Origin: Promethearchaeota archaeon
GTDB lineage: Archaea; Asgardarchaeota; Lokiarchaeia; Sigyniarchaeales; SOKP01
NCBI GenBank assembly: GCA_019057865.1
Contig: JAHLWP010000017.1
Coordinates: 1-64,000, forward strand
DNA: 64,000 bases
Direction: 5' to 3'
The notes under the pieces were generated by a model. The model did not search any database. It worked only from the letters and a program-made list of their open reading frames with translations, and was not told the DNA's origin. Below, piece after piece: positions 27,853 through 37,219 of this stretch. Within the stretch, counting starts at the first letter, position 1, and the number at the start of each line of letters is the position of its first letter. The translations under genes were made by a program, and so were the position numbers.

Positions 27853-28251
27853 TTGGGAAAAATTTTAAATGATATATGGATCTTAACAGAAAGTGGCGTA
27901 ACTGTTTATAATCGTGTCCTTGATCCAAGGATTAACCCCCAACTGTTTGGAGCACTTATGAGTGCATTAAATTTATTTGCAGAACAACTGTCTAATGGTG
28001 GTATTTCGAATTTTGAGTTAAGTAATTTACGATTTACAATTATTAAAAGAAATCATTTTATTTTTGTAGCAAATTCATCAAATAAATCAAAAGAGAAAAA
28101 AGTTTTAAATGAGTTAAGTCGTATTTCAGATAAATTTTTTGAATTATATTCAGAAGAAGTTTTAGAGAAATGGGATAATGATATTAACATCTTTGCAAAT
28201 TTTAAAATTGAGATAAAAGACTCATTAGAAGAAACTACAAAAAAGTTCTAA
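27853..28251 (+). CDS. longin-like domain protein
   Basis: A 132-residue protein with a strand-turn-strand opening (NDIWILTESGVTVYNRV), a long helix (QLFGALMSALNLFAEQLSNG), paired strands (LRFTIIKRNHFIFVANS) and a closing helix. That order fits longin/roadblock-type domains, which in Asgard archaea are numerous and probably serve GTPase-based signalling. The start is a TTG with AAGGGA 5 bases before it; no ATG is available before the main helix. It faces away from the nitronate monooxygenase gene. Family call by pattern only. Confidence 0.65.
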   Translation: MGKILNDIWILTESGVTVYNRVLDPRINPQLFGALMSALNLFAEQLSNGGISNFELSNLRFTIIKRNHFIFVANSSNKSKEKKVLNELSRISDKFFELYSEEVLEKWDNDINIFANFKIEIKDSLEETTKKF

Positions 28252-28401
28252 AAAGCTTATATGCAAAATTCTTCAATATTATCTCAATATTTTATTTCTT
28301 ATTGTCAATAATAGAAAAAAATTTAAGAAGAATTAGATTCTTAATTATTAACCTAAATTAAAAATAATTTTTTAAAAGTAAAATAATCAAATTAAACTAA
28401 T

Positions 28402-28731
28402 ATGGATAAAGAAGAGCACACTAAAAGGAAAAATTTTTCAAATAATCCTAATTTTCATAGAAGTTTGAAAGGAGAACGAACTATTGAAAAATACAGTTCA
28501 CTTTCCTCAGATTATCTTAGTGATAATATTAAAAACATATCAAGACCAAAATTTTTAGGTTCTATTCATTTAAAAAACGACACAAATATTAACAATCATT
28601 CAGTTGTAAATTTATTAAAGGGAGAATTAGAAGGAAGATTAACAAAATCTTTAAACCCAATCACCAAAACTCTAATAATCTTAGCACTTGTCTTTAATAT
28701 TATCTGGTTCTTCTTAATTTACTTCTTTTAG
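28402..28731 (+). CDS. small C-tail-anchored protein
   Basis: No recognised family. The 109-residue product is polar and probably disordered for about 85 residues. It ends in a single hydrophobic helix (TLIILALVFNIIWFFLIYFF) that runs to the last residue, so it would be a tail-anchored membrane protein with its body in the cytoplasm. It follows the longin-like gene by 150 bases in the same direction. TAG stop. A role as a membrane adaptor is a guess. Confidence 0.6.
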   Translation: MDKEEHTKRKNFSNNPNFHRSLKGERTIEKYSSLSSDYLSDNIKNISRPKFLGSIHLKNDTNINNHSVVNLLKGELEGRLTKSLNPITKTLIILALVFNIIWFFLIYFF

Positions 28732-28887
28732 AAGAGAAAATAAGATAAATACACCACTGGATTAAAAAATTTAAAATCAAATTTATTTGGAAAAAATATT
28801 ATCTCTTTTTAATAAAAGATTTTTTTTAGAATTTTTAATTCATAACTAATATTACATAAAATTTCAACTTTAAAGGGTAGTTCTTAA

Positions 28888-30357
28888 TTGATTTATGATA
28901 TTATTATTATTGGTGGTGGCGTAATTGGTTGTTGTATTGCACGTACTCTGTCAAAATATGATTTAGAAATAGGTTTATTGGAAAAAGAAGCTGAACTTGC
29001 ATCTGGAACAACAAAAGGAAATTCTGGAGTTGTCCATGCTGGTTATGCAGCCCCAAGAGAATACATAAAGAGAAGTTTATGTATTAGAGGAAATAAACTA
29101 TACACTCAAGCTGCTGAAGAATTAAATTTTCCATTTCAAAGAATTGGATCCTTTGTAGTTGCTTTGGAGGATAACCAAATTAAATTATTAGAGGAGCAAA
29201 GAAGACAAGGAATACAAGATGGAGTTCCTGGATTAGAAGTAATTTTAGATAAAGAGAAAATAAAATATATGGAACCTAATATAAATGATGAAGTTGTTGG
29301 TGTACTCCACGCTCCTACTGCCGGTATTGTAAGTCCTTATGAAATGACATTTGCATTAGCAGATAATGCGGCTATGAACGGAGTTAAATGTTTTTTGAAT
29401 CAAAAAGTTAGAAGGATTAAACATCAGGATTATACTTTCACAATTAAAACAAAAACGAAAGAACTTAAATCACGTAATGTTATTAATGCTGCTGGTTTAT
29501 ATGCGGCAAGAATTTCTAAATTAATAGGTTTAGATTATTTCGAAATTATGCCCAGGAAAGGGGAATATATTTTATTTGATAGAAATGCACTTAATTTAAA
29601 CAAAATATTATTTCCAACTCCTACAAAGGTATCTAAAGGGATTTTAGTATGTCCAACTTGTCATGAAAACACATTTGTTGGTCCTAATGCTCAGAATATT
29701 ACTGATAAGAAAGATATATCTACTACTGAAGCCGGATTAAAAGAACTTTTAGAAGCTGGTAGAAAGTTAGTACCAAATTTACCTGTAAGAAGTTCTATTA
29801 GAAATTTTGCTGGATTAAGAGCAGTTCCTGATACTTATGATTTTATTATAGATAATACAGATGTTTATGGTTTTATAAATGTAGCTGGAATCTTATCTCC
29901 GGGATTAACTTCTAGCTATGCAATAGCAGAAAAAGTTGTAGAATTCCTTGAATTATTAGGTGTTGAACTAAAAGTTAAAGAGAATTACAATCCAATTCGC
30001 CCAAAACCAGAGAGATTTAGAGATTTTTCGCAAGAGGAACTTGATCAGAAGATAAAAGAAGACCCATCATGGGGAAGAATCATTTGTCGATGCGAGACAA
30101 TCCCAGAGAGAGAGATTTTAAATGCCATTCACGCTCCAGTAGGAGCAACTACTATAGATGGTGTAAAGTTCAGATGTAGACCAGGTATGGGTCGTTGTCA
30201 AGGCGGATTCTGTCGACCACGAGTCATCGAAATTCTATCACGAGAGTTAAACATTCCATATGAAGAAGTAACAAAAAGAGGAGAAGACACAAATCTCTTA
30301 GTAGCTAAAACTAAAGATTTTATATTAAATAAATTAGAAAAAGGTGTTGAGGAGTGA
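28888..30357 (+). CDS. GlpA-like FAD-dependent glycerol-3-phosphate/hydroxyacid dehydrogenase with C-terminal [2Fe-2S] domain
   Basis: The 489-residue product has an N-terminal DAO-type FAD domain: dinucleotide motif IIGGGVIGCCIARTL, then GTTKGNSGVVHAGY. A C-terminal BFD-like domain carries IICRCETI and RCRPGMGRCQGGFC, four cysteines for a [2Fe-2S] cluster. This is the arrangement of GlpA-type enzymes that oxidise glycerol-3-phosphate or a similar hydroxyacid. The start is TTG; the dinucleotide motif begins 5 residues later. It overlaps the next gene by 4 bases (30354-30357), showing translational coupling with the FAD oxidoreductase and DUF1667 genes. Confidence 0.92.
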   Translation: MIYDIIIIGGGVIGCCIARTLSKYDLEIGLLEKEAELASGTTKGNSGVVHAGYAAPREYIKRSLCIRGNKLYTQAAEELNFPFQRIGSFVVALEDNQIKLLEEQRRQGIQDGVPGLEVILDKEKIKYMEPNINDEVVGVLHAPTAGIVSPYEMTFALADNAAMNGVKCFLNQKVRRIKHQDYTFTIKTKTKELKSRNVINAAGLYAARISKLIGLDYFEIMPRKGEYILFDRNALNLNKILFPTPTKVSKGILVCPTCHENTFVGPNAQNITDKKDISTTEAGLKELLEAGRKLVPNLPVRSSIRNFAGLRAVPDTYDFIIDNTDVYGFINVAGILSPGLTSSYAIAEKVVEFLELLGVELKVKENYNPIRPKPERFRDFSQEELDQKIKEDPSWGRIICRCETIPEREILNAIHAPVGATTIDGVKFRCRPGMGRCQGGFCRPRVIEILSRELNIPYEEVTKRGEDTNLLVAKTKDFILNKLEKGVEE

Positions 30358-31652
30358 AACAATATAAAGCAGATGTAGTTATTATAGGATCTGGTGCAGC
30401 AGGATTAGCAGCAGCAATAGAGATTAAAAAAGCAAACTTAAGTGTCATAATTATCGAGAGAGATAAAGAATTAGGTGGAATCACCTTGCAATGTATTCAT
30501 AATGGGTTTGGACTAAAAGAATTTCAGGAAGAATTAACTGGTCCAGAATATATCCAACGATTTATCAACCAAGTTAAGGAACTAGAGATTCCCTACATGT
30601 TAAATACTATGGTCATTGAAATTACTAAAGATAAAAAAGTTTATGCTGTTAATAATGAAGAAGGTCTTGTTGAAATGAAAGCAAAAGCAATAATTTTAGC
30701 AATGGGATGTCGAGAAAGAACAAGAGGTGCAATTAATATACCTGGATTTAGACCAGCTGGAATATATACAGCGGGTCAAGCTCAAAGATTTGTAAATATT
30801 GAAGGATATTTACCGGGGAATACATTAGTTATTTTAGGGAGTGGAGATATAGGAATGATTATGGCAAGAAGATTAACATGGGAGGGATGTAAGGTTAAAG
30901 CTGTAGTTGAAATTTTACCTTATGTAAGTGGATTATTAAGAAATCAAGTACAATGTTTAGAAGATTATGATATTCCACTTATTACTAGCTACACAGTTAC
31001 CAAAATTCATGGTAGAGATAGAGTGAAAGGAGTAACAATATCTAAAGTTGATAGAAATTTTGATAGAATCATTGGCTCAGACAAATTTATTGAATGTGAT
31101 ACTCTACTGTTATCAGTAGGGCTAATCCCTGAAAACGAATTGTCTCTAAGTGCTGGGGCAGAACTTTCAAAGAATGGAGGTCCAATTGTTGACAACAATT
31201 TGGAAACAACAATTGAAGGAATATTTGCCTGCGGGAATGTTTTACAAGTACATGATTTAGTTGACTTAGTAACTGCCGAAGCAAAGAGAGCGGGGCAAAA
31301 TGCAGTAGAATATATTAAAAATAGATATGGTAAAGCATCAAAAGAAAAAGAAATAATTAAGTGTCTAGCAGGAGAAAATGTCAATTATGTTAAACCAGAT
31401 ATTATCAAAAAAAGAGATTTGGAGAATGACATAATTTTTACACTACGAGTGAATTACCCTGATAGAAGGGTGCTTATTCAATTAAAAGATAATAACAATA
31501 ATGTAATTTACAAAAGAAAGAAAATATATGTAATCCCCAGCGAAATGGTTGAGTTAAATGTTAATTTAGAGAAAAATGGCATAGATTCTAAATGCAAATC
31601 TATTACAATTGAAGTTATACCTCGTCCAGAGGTATTAATTGAAGAGGAGTGA
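30354..31652 (+). CDS. NAD(P)/FAD-dependent oxidoreductase (partner of GlpA-like protein)
   Basis: The 432-residue flavoprotein has the FAD motif VVIIGSGAAGLAAAIEI at the N-terminus, the conserved ITLQCIHNGFG, AMGCRERTRGA, and a second nucleotide-binding site GNTLVILGSGDIGMIMARRL. A closing FAD segment IFACGNVLQVHDLVD follows. The last ~90 residues form a beta-rich extension. In other prokaryotes the same order, GlpA-like, FAD oxidoreductase, DUF1667, marks a glycerol-3-phosphate or hydroxyacid oxidising complex that passes electrons to NAD or another carrier. It overlaps both neighbours by 4 bases. Confidence 0.9.
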   Translation: MKQYKADVVIIGSGAAGLAAAIEIKKANLSVIIIERDKELGGITLQCIHNGFGLKEFQEELTGPEYIQRFINQVKELEIPYMLNTMVIEITKDKKVYAVNNEEGLVEMKAKAIILAMGCRERTRGAINIPGFRPAGIYTAGQAQRFVNIEGYLPGNTLVILGSGDIGMIMARRLTWEGCKVKAVVEILPYVSGLLRNQVQCLEDYDIPLITSYTVTKIHGRDRVKGVTISKVDRNFDRIIGSDKFIECDTLLLSVGLIPENELSLSAGAELSKNGGPIVDNNLETTIEGIFACGNVLQVHDLVDLVTAEAKRAGQNAVEYIKNRYGKASKEKEIIKCLAGENVNYVKPDIIKKRDLENDIIFTLRVNYPDRRVLIQLKDNNNNVIYKRKKIYVIPSEMVELNVNLEKNGIDSKCKSITIEVIPRPEVLIEEE

Positions 31653-31660
31653 TCAAAAAT

Positions 31661-32044
31661 ATGTCAGAAAGTAGTCAAAGCGTAATAAAAGTGATAAGAT
31701 GTATTGTTTGTCCAACCGGTTGTGAGATTCAAGTAAAACAGGGTCAGAAGGGTGATATTTCATTTGAGGGTTATACCTGTGAAAGAGGGTTGGAATATGC
31801 AGAGCAGGAATATTATGAACCAAAAAGGATTCTTACAACTACAATACGGGTTGAAAATGGATTATTACCTTTAATTCCAATAAGAACAGATAAACCAATC
31901 TTAAAAGATAAAATAAAAAATGCACTAAAAGAAATTGCTAAGACTAAAGTAAAAGCACCTATTAAAATGGGAGATATATTAATTGAAAACATCCTAGAAT
32001 TAGGAGTTAATATTATTGCAAGTCGGAATTTAATAGAAAGATAA
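31661..32044 (+). CDS. DUF1667 protein of the GlpA-like complex
   Basis: A 127-residue protein of the DUF1667 family, with the Cys motif IVCPTGCEIQV and a third Cys in YTCERG, followed by RILTTTIRVENG and IPIRTDKPI. The cysteines probably bind an Fe-S cluster or zinc. I prefer ATG 31661, 11 bases after an AGGAG; a GTG at 31649 overlapping the previous stop is the alternative. It is the third gene of the coupled operon 28888-32044. The small subunit is always found with the two flavoproteins in my experience of the family, and its own activity is unknown. Confidence 0.88.
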   Translation: MSESSQSVIKVIRCIVCPTGCEIQVKQGQKGDISFEGYTCERGLEYAEQEYYEPKRILTTTIRVENGLLPLIPIRTDKPILKDKIKNALKEIAKTKVKAPIKMGDILIENILELGVNIIASRNLIER

Positions 32045-32207
32045 TATCAACAAATAATATTATTGTATTTTAAGATAATTTCATCTTAATAAGGTATTAC
32101 ATTTTGTCAGATATGGATCAGGTATACAAGGTTCACAAGAATTTATATATTGGAGCATATTGGCCTAGATTAAATTTTAAAAAATTCAAAAAAATAGAAA
32201 AAAAAAA

Positions 32208-32629
32208 TTAAAAATCTATTACTTTAATACCTTTTTCCAGAAGTAAATATCCATTTCCAGTTATACTATAAGCAAGTACACTTATTTTCTCAAGAACTTC
32301 AAATGTTGCTTTATTTTCTTTAATGGCATTTGATAATTCATCCAATAACCAATTAATTTATTAAAGAATTTTGAATCAATAGTAATTGGTTGTTTTCCTT
32401 GTCTTGCTATTGCAATACCTTTTAAAATTGTATTATAACAATTTACTAACATAAAGTGCATAAAAATTAAATGTTGATTGAATTCAATATTATAGATTCT
32501 GTTAATAATTGAATGGATTGCGCTTAAATAATAAAGAGATTCATCCATATCTGCAGTAACTTTCATTTTCTCAATAACAAATTGAATCTTTTTAATAATT
32601 CTATCTTTATTTTCTCCTGATAATTTCAT
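32208..32629 (-). pseudogene. unknown helical protein gene, one-base frameshift
   Basis: The first part from ATG 32629 (MKLSGENKDRIIKK ... SKFFNKLIG) leaves frame near 32341-32352 and would stop at 32282. The neighbouring frame continues as DELSNAIKENKATFEVLEK ... YSITGNGYLLLEKGIKV and ends at TAA 32208-32210. Adding one base restores about 140 residues. GGGAG lies 7 bases before the ATG, and the stop of the upstream gene is only 4 bases before it, so the two genes are coupled. Family not recognised. Confidence 0.6.
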
Positions 32630-32633
32630 CTTA

Positions 32634-33102
32634 TTACTCCCATGTTTTACCAATTTGTAACGCATCTTGACCCTTACTTAAAGAAGTATCTTGAATAATT
32701 TCATCGTTAATCTCGCCTGTTCCTGCGTTAAATAATGGTTGTGGCGATTCTGTTTTGGTTTCCAAAAAAACTTACTGTTATTCCCTCACTCATTGTTAGA
32801 TAGGTAAGCTCTCCTGCGCTTATTGGGGGCTTTCTAATATCAGAGAACTCTTTTTTTCTCGAATGTATTGGTTTTACAAAATTTAGTAGAGTATTAATCA
32901 TTCTTCTTCCTAATTTGCTTATTTCATAGAAGGAATATTTATCAGCAAATTCATTTCTATTATAAAAGTTGTATATTAATCCGTATCGCATAAGAGTTTT
33001 AATATGATGGCTTAAGTTATTCTTAACTATTTCAAGCTCTTTACTTATTTCAATAAATGATTTAGGTCCTTTTTTTAATAAATAAATTGTAATAAGAGAG
33101 AA
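32634..33102 (-). pseudogene. ArsR-like winged-helix regulator gene, frameshifted and possibly 5-prime truncated
   Basis: The open frame encodes IYLLKKGPKSFIEISKEL, then the recognition helix KNNLSHHIKTLMRYGLIY and a wing, a clear ArsR-type winged helix. It leaves frame at a run of seven T (minus strand; 32764-32770). Removing one T continues as ETKTESPQPLFNAG ... GKTWE and ends TAA at 32634-32636, 4 bases before the next gene. At the 5-prime end the frame is open only to a stop at 33103-33105 with no ATG/GTG/TTG before the first helix, so either a rare start or another lesion exists. An internal ATG at 32991 would lose half the domain. Confidence 0.6.
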
Positions 33103-33206
33103 TTAGATATTGAAAAAAACTAAAAAGTCTTTTAAAGGAAAAGAATCCAAAAAGAAAAAAAAAAAATTTGGGATATTTTATAGATAACGCCACTTATTTT
33201 CATTTA

Positions 33207-35168
33207 TCAAATCAATGTTTCCAAAAGTGCGATCAATGCATCAATCATCGCGCATAACTCTTGCTGTGTTTCTGGATCGATTATCCAATCGTTCCTAGGA
33301 TTGCCACCGAGAGATCCATCACATTTTGGACGAATATCATGCTTTAATTTGAGTATCGCTTCTTCATACATACCATTATTTATCAATTCGATTACTTCAT
33401 TGAGTTTTTCCGAAAATGCGGTCTTACGTTGATTAGCATTATTTATAAAAACCTCATCGGGTAGGTTTTGTATATAATCGTTAACCTCTGGAAATTGGCT
33501 GGAAACAGGATAAAACCACACTTTATCCATTGGATTCGATTGAAAACCAGTGAACTTGCTACTGTACGCATCATAATTTCTTCTTACAAAACCCCAAGCC
33601 CATGGAAAGACTTCTTCAATCAGTCGTTGTTGAATGTTATCATATAAAACCTTTCTTTCTGCTGGATTTATAGTAATTAAGGCTTCTCCCATCCATTCCT
33701 GTACTAAATCATCATCTACTTGCGCGAAATTATTTACAGAATTCTTGGAGAACAATGAATTTATAATATTGCTCGGATCGATATAATCTGGAACCCAACC
33801 TAACCAAAAAAGTTCTAACATATCTCTATGATATGGTGGCATATCAAAGAGCCTATACATAAACTCTGGCCATGTCATACCATCATCTACCACTGTGATT
33901 CCAATTTTTCCGAGATTATCTTGTAATAAAACCAACATGTCCTCTCGGAAAGTATTACCTCTATTATATGTATAATTAAACGTGGCAAATGGAGCGGTTT
34001 CTTCTTGATCTACCCAATAAGTGTCATCGTACACGTTAAAATCTACACCGAATCCCATGGATTGCATGACTTGTCTTGCTCGTGTAAGATTTAGGATGGG
34101 GACATTAAATGACCAGTTGGCATACGTAACACCTAATGGAATAGGAGATTTCAACCTTACAGCCTCTCCTCCTAAGAGCTCATCAATCATATATGTATAA
34201 TTAATGGCATAAGAAATCGCTTCTCGAAATGAAACATTTATAAGCCTGTTGTTCATCCCAAGAAATCGAATTGTTGCGTCTTGTCCAGCATCTACAAGGG
34301 TGATATCTGGATGATCTCTGAATTCTTGGAGCCTTGAAATATCGGGAGTTTTTATGAAGTCAATAATCCCATCTAATAATGCTTGATTTCTCATATAGCT
34401 ATCTGGAATAATTGAAAATGTTAATTCGTCAATATATGGAGCACCCGCCCAGTAATTTTCATATGCGTGCATGGTGACTTCAACACCTACCTCATAATTA
34501 TCATATACAAAAGGACCCGTCCCAACTAAATCTCCAGTTGCCCTATCAATATAATTCTCTGGAGGTGTTGATGCAGGTGACATGATTCCTGATCCACTAA
34601 AACATAATAAGGCTTCAAATGGCGCAAATGGTTTATTTAACACAAATTTTACGGTATAATCATTGTCAACGATCTCTACCTTGTTAATTATCGGTGTTCC
34701 ATCAGGCCAAAGATATAATGTAGAAAACGGGGTTGTAGGTATCTCTGGTGGTAATGTACCATCTATGTTCATAAAATATACCAATCTATCAAAATTCCAT
34801 TTAACGGCTGTAGCATTGAACGGGGTTCCATCATGAAATGTGACACCCATTTTAAGTGGAACTGTGTAATTTAACCCATCTATTGACCATGTGCCAAAAT
34901 CCGATGCTAATCTCGGGATGGGGGCAAGTTCAGGATCGAATAAATCGTAGGCATATAACGTTTCGACAACTTGCTCAATAACATCAGATGAAGAACTATC
35001 CCACGCACTATGTGGATCTAGATCTCCAGGACCAGAATAGGTACCATATATTAGTTTAACAGGATCTTGAGTTTGACCACGTACTTCTGTTGAAATATAA
35101 GAAAGCATTGAAAGAGTTAAAAGAGTGAGAACAATAATCGAAATTCGAATTTTTTTCATTTTTTTCAC
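33207..35168 (-). CDS. ABC transporter substrate-binding protein, family 5 (peptide/oligopeptide type)
   Basis: A 653-residue exported binding protein. Residues 1-32 are a signal peptide (basic MKKMKKIRIS, then a hydrophobic run ending near VRGQ). The family 5 fold follows, with SGPGDLDPHSAWDS near the N-terminus, the GVTFHDGTPFNATAVKWNFD signature (about 116-135) and the LFWLGWVPDYIDP segment. No lipobox or C-terminal anchor is seen; a helical tail (about 590-653) may act instead. Permease and ATPase genes are absent from the window. It shares the YG/VG-SGPxDLDP and DGT-FNATA-KWNFD wording with the second binding protein at 41856. The promoter carries operator-like repeats (35210-35267). Confidence 0.93.
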   Translation of the reverse strand: MKKMKKIRISIIVLTLLTLSMLSYISTEVRGQTQDPVKLIYGTYSGPGDLDPHSAWDSSSSDVIEQVVETLYAYDLFDPELAPIPRLASDFGTWSIDGLNYTVPLKMGVTFHDGTPFNATAVKWNFDRLVYFMNIDGTLPPEIPTTPFSTLYLWPDGTPIINKVEIVDNDYTVKFVLNKPFAPFEALLCFSGSGIMSPASTPPENYIDRATGDLVGTGPFVYDNYEVGVEVTMHAYENYWAGAPYIDELTFSIIPDSYMRNQALLDGIIDFIKTPDISRLQEFRDHPDITLVDAGQDATIRFLGMNNRLINVSFREAISYAINYTYMIDELLGGEAVRLKSPIPLGVTYANWSFNVPILNLTRARQVMQSMGFGVDFNVYDDTYWVDQEETAPFATFNYTYNRGNTFREDMLVLLQDNLGKIGITVVDDGMTWPEFMYRLFDMPPYHRDMLELFWLGWVPDYIDPSNIINSLFSKNSVNNFAQVDDDLVQEWMGEALITINPAERKVLYDNIQQRLIEEVFPWAWGFVRRNYDAYSSKFTGFQSNPMDKVWFYPVSSQFPEVNDYIQNLPDEVFINNANQRKTAFSEKLNEVIELINNGMYEEAILKLKHDIRPKCDGSLGGNPRNDWIIDPETQQELCAMIDALIALLETLI

Positions 35169-35209
35169 TTTTAATTTTTTTCATTTTTTTTTTTTTAAAT
35201 TAATGTATC

Positions 35210-35267
35210 AATAACCTGATCTATGATCGGTTATTTGCCTAATCTATGGTTATTTCTGGAAATAGCC
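35210..35267. promoter_or_regulatory. cluster of GGTTATT operator-like repeats upstream of the binding-protein gene
   Basis: AATAACC (35210-35216) pairs with GGTTATT (35229-35235) as a perfect 7-bp inverted repeat with a 12-base spacer. GGTTATTT at 35248-35255 pairs with AAATAGCC at 35260-35267 (7 of 8). The two GGTTATTT copies are also direct repeats 19 bases apart, about two helical turns. The cluster sits 42-99 bases upstream of the start codon at 35168. It could be a regulator site controlling peptide uptake. Confidence 0.55.
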
Positions 35268-35373
35268 ATTTCACATTTTTATTAAGCCAAAATAATTAAT
35301 CATTAGCTTATATTTAAAATTTTTGTTATATTTGTTTTACCTTTTTTAAATTGCCAGACATGATAAAATCATC

Positions 35374-35775
35374 TCAACTCTTCTGATTTTTATCTTTTAA
35401 CATGTTGAAGTAGCGTTTCAAGCGATTTGGTCCTTCTTGGATCAGATCTAATGAAATGTCTCGGCCTTTCCTACTCTCATAAGATGCCATATCAAGTACA
35501 TTTTCTTTTACCACTTCAGTGCTAATATCATTATGTGGATCATCTAAATAACTGGGCAATCCTTCAGAAAGCCAGTGATATCGTCTTGCTTTCTTGATTT
35601 TACCATCAAGACCTTGTTGTATTATTCCCCAATTATTTTCAGAAACAATCATTAAATGATGATATATATTAAATCCATCTTGAACAGCAGCATCATAATA
35701 TTCTTTATAGTATTTAGCGAGTTCTCTATCAATTTTTTTGACAGAGTATTCATACAATCCAATCTTGAATGGCAC
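35374..35775 (-). pseudogene. DUF763 family remnant, N-terminally truncated
   Basis: The 133-residue reading frame matches the central part of DUF763 proteins (about 350-400 residues in full): AAVQDGFNIYHHLMIV, NNWGIIQQGLDGK, ARRYHWLSEG and DPHNDI. The first ~200 residues of the family (the part with the nucleotide- or glycine-rich motifs) are missing, and upstream codons do not supply them. The start codon is GTG or a leaderless internal position. Most likely a decayed copy; expression of a short form cannot be excluded. DUF763 function is unknown. Confidence 0.6.
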
Positions 35776-36029
35776 AGAATTAAAAGTTGTTTTATTTATA
35801 GCTAAGAAATATATCTGTAGAAATTGTGGAAGAGAAGTTTAAGGCTCAAAATAAAATTTCTTTTTTTATTAATTTTATTATCTTTTTTTATACTTTTTTT
35901 GATTAAAATACTTTAGTAAATAATAAAATGATTCTAAAACATCTTAATTAGATTTTTAACTATAATATAATTTACATTGTTAATCAGAAATTAAAATCTT
36001 CTTTTGCGGTGTGCTTATAGATTCCTCGA

Positions 36030-37106
36030 ATGAGAATAAAGAAAGGTATTCAATACATTAGAAATTTTCTTTTAAATAATTTTACAAACAATAAGATTCC
36101 TTATTCTGCTCAAATAGAGTTAACTTTAAGATGTAATGCTAAATGTCCTTTTTGTTCAATTCATTCTATCCCAGAATCTTATTTAAGCAAAGATATGAGT
36201 ACTGAACAAGTTAAGAATTTAATTGATCAAATTGCAGATTTAGGGGTTTTAGCATTATCATTTACGGGTGGTGAACCTACATTAAGAAAAGATTTACCCG
36301 AATTGATTTACCACACGGGAATAATTAATAATTTTATGAATGGTATCGCTACTAATGGATACTTATTGCCAAAAATATTTAAAGAATATGAATTAGAAGG
36401 ATTAGATTATATACTTCTTTCACTTGATTATCCTAAAGCAGAATTACATGATAATAAACGAGGGATTAAAGTATTTGATAAAGTCATTGAATCTATAGAT
36501 CTTGCCAATAAAAGAGACATAAAAGTTATCATCAGTACTGTAGTTATGAAAGATAACATTTATTATTTAAGCGATATGTGTGAGTTAGCAGAAGAATTAA
36601 ATTGTTCAATTGAATTATATCCATGTGAAGATATTATACGAGATTTTCCTAATGAAAGCTTTCAGATTGACGATATTCATGATCTAATCCCAAGTATATC
36701 TGTTTGGGCAGATATAATCAGATCTTTAAGAACAAAATTCAAAAATATATTAACTGACCCTGTAAGTATTGAAATTATTGAAAAAGGAGGATTTGGAGGG
36801 TTTCCAAACTATTATCAAAAACTTTTACGTTGTCATGTAGCGGAAGCTTATTTATTTGTTAGTCATGATGGATATATTAATTATCCTTGTAAAATCCATC
36901 CAATAGAAAGCTTCAATGCTTTAATACATCCAATAAAAAGAATCTACAATTCAACTGAAGTAAGAGAAATAATGAAAAACCATGATAACTATAATTTTTG
37001 CCAAAAATGTCGTTTGGGATGTGCAATTGTATCGAGTTTACCAGCTCGCTGGAAAACGGTTTATGCAAAATATATTAAAGGATTTTTAGATGGAAACTTG
37101 AGATAA
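36030..37106 (+). CDS. radical SAM protein with SPASM-like C-terminal cysteines
   Basis: A 358-residue radical SAM enzyme. The cluster motif is CNAKCPFC (C-x3-C-x2-C, near residue 35), followed by LSFTGGEPTLRKDL (SAM-binding GGE) and the barrel strands. The C-terminal part has C in LLRCHVAE, YPCKIH, then FCQKCRLGC, as in SPASM or twitch auxiliary-cluster domains. Products of this type modify peptides, lipids or cofactors; the substrate cannot be read here. The DUF106 membrane protein follows 113 bases later on the same strand. Confidence 0.88.
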   Translation: MRIKKGIQYIRNFLLNNFTNNKIPYSAQIELTLRCNAKCPFCSIHSIPESYLSKDMSTEQVKNLIDQIADLGVLALSFTGGEPTLRKDLPELIYHTGIINNFMNGIATNGYLLPKIFKEYELEGLDYILLSLDYPKAELHDNKRGIKVFDKVIESIDLANKRDIKVIISTVVMKDNIYYLSDMCELAEELNCSIELYPCEDIIRDFPNESFQIDDIHDLIPSISVWADIIRSLRTKFKNILTDPVSIEIIEKGGFGGFPNYYQKLLRCHVAEAYLFVSHDGYINYPCKIHPIESFNALIHPIKRIYNSTEVREIMKNHDNYNFCQKCRLGCAIVSSLPARWKTVYAKYIKGFLDGNLR

Positions 37107-37219
37107 TTGATTTATAGTCACATAAAGAACACTTTCAGTTAAATTTTCTTTAACCTAAGAAAATAAATAATCAAAAAATTTAATTGAAATTATATTTTTC
37201 TTAATATAGTGATAAAACT

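Noticed and set aside
31007..31384. 125-residue minus-strand frame inside the FAD oxidoreductase gene
   Set aside because: It is antisense to a well-supported enzyme with conserved motifs and has no family-like features of its own.
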